Source of the DNA: Ophiostoma sp. CBS 140.51
Lineage: Eukaryota > Ascomycota > Sordariomycetes > Ophiostomatales > Ophiostomataceae
Assembly (NCBI GenBank): GCA_029298735.1
Contig: JANSLP010000476.1
Coordinates: 1 to 19,325 of the forward strand
Length of the DNA stretch: 19,325 nucleotides
Reading direction: 5' to 3'
Of this stretch, positions 18,489 through 19,325 are shown piece after piece. Every line of letters starts with the position of its first letter. Position 1 is the first letter of the stretch. The position numbers were made by a program, and so were the translations under genes. Below the pieces are notes generated by a model. It did not search any database and was not told where the DNA came from. It worked only from the letters and a program-made list of their open reading frames with translations.

Positions 18489-19325
18489 TGAAGTGGAGAC
18501 AGCCGCCTATCCTTTCTTGTGTCGTGCTGTTTCCTGCAACGATCCCTGCAATCTCGCATTCTGCGTATTGTCACTGTTTTGTCTGTGCCAATGTGCTTTC
18601 TGTGCCGATGTGCCTGCGTGCAGTGTTCTGCGTATCGCCCCGTTCCTGCTTTTCATGTCCGTTCCTGCTGCGGTCCTCCATATGACCACCCATATGAGGC
18701 TCTTTTCATTAATTTTCATCTGGACAAGCACAGCGTCTTACTCCATGTTAAAATGTGTTTTATTTTTGGTGTTTAACTGTTCAACGTTTGGCATGTGTAC
18801 GACGTACCGACCTTTCAGTTTCGGTTCTTCGTCGTGCTGTACTCACTTGAATGTACAAGGCACTGTTTGCACCCTCCCTCTTGTTTGCACATTGATTTTC
18901 TTCTCGTTCTCCCGTCTTTTGTTTTCTCTTCCCCTCTTTCCACTGACGGCAACCAGTGGTCGGGCGCTAAAAGGAAGAACAAGATGTCCGGCTTTTGGTA
19001 TTTGGTTGTGTCGGGCAGGGCTGTCGACTGCGTGTGGCTGCTCTGCCCGAAGCAAGTGTCTGTTTTCACTCACACGTTGTGTTCGTGCTTCGAGGTTGCA
19101 TTCCGCTTTACTGCTTTCTCTTCCCTGCTCGTCCCCGATTCGGTAGCTTTTGCACATCTGTGTGAACGAATGAAGCATATCCATCAATTCCGTGCGCATC
19201 CCCGCTGTCTTTTCCATTTTGTTCTCTCTTCTGTTTTTATTCGCTGGCGGCGGGGGCTTTTGCTTTTTGGGCATTCTATTGGCGCCAGCGTGTAGCCCGG
19301 GCCCTGTTTCCCCCGGCACGTGCTT

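Larger units (their letters stand above)
13908..19325. other. Gene-poor region without a convincing gene
   Basis: About 5.4 kb with no recognisable domain in any frame, no transposase or reverse transcriptase motif, and no tRNA-like B box. It includes the distal upstream region of the kelch gene, two T11 tracts (14356-14366 and 16029-16039) and several short repeats. ATG-started frames of 364 codons (18052-19146, +) and 114 codons (17653-17997, +) are open but lack the C/T third-position bias of the real genes. The + strand beyond about 18,100 is pyrimidine-rich, which could mark the leader of a + strand gene beyond the right edge. Confidence 0.5.

Noticed and set aside
1..19325. Search for transposons, tRNA or 5S genes, CRISPR arrays and prophage-like genes
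   Set aside because: No transposase or reverse-transcriptase motifs, long terminal repeats, B-box sequences or spaced direct repeats were seen by eye; a computed search could still reveal degraded elements.

Overview
This window looks like nuclear DNA of a filamentous ascomycete, probably a Sordariomycete. The reasons are a RAS1/RasA-type GTPase split by three spliceosomal introns that each carry a CTAAC branch site, C/T-biased third codon positions, long pyrimidine-rich leaders before genes, and wide gene-poor spacers. The genus cannot be fixed from the sequence alone.

Layout. Bases 3-110 may be the last 35 codons of a gene entering from the left (+). From 111 to about 4440 I find no convincing gene. 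Bases 4445-5667 form a C/T-rich stretch with no ATG on the + strand, ending exactly at the start codon of the ras gene (5668-6925, four exons, 213 residues). After its 3' region comes an AT-rich island with a CATG-rich promoter-like block (7942-8050), a leader, and a small intronless gene (8333-8803, +) for an unrecognised Pro/Ala-rich protein with a PPxY motif. Convergent to it is a single-exon gene (9609-12509, -) for a 966-residue kelch-propeller, single-pass membrane protein. Its upstream region, to about 13,900, is C/T-rich on the minus strand with two short upstream ORFs. The last 5.4 kb (13,908-19,325) holds short repeats and compositionally biased ORFs but nothing I can call a gene.

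How the genes relate. Ras1 is a membrane-anchored signalling switch for growth, polarity and, in Neurospora, circadian output. The kelch protein is built like a cell-surface or wall-facing sensor or adhesion protein. The PPxY protein could bind WW-domain proteins such as Rsp5/NEDD4-type ubiquitin ligases. No operon-like link is visible, and adjacency alone does not show a shared pathway.

Most worth a second look: the ATG-free 1.2-kb ras leader; ras intron 2, which has a weak donor, a length divisible by three and no stop codon; the PPxY protein with its palindrome-bearing promoter; and the membrane-anchored kelch protein.
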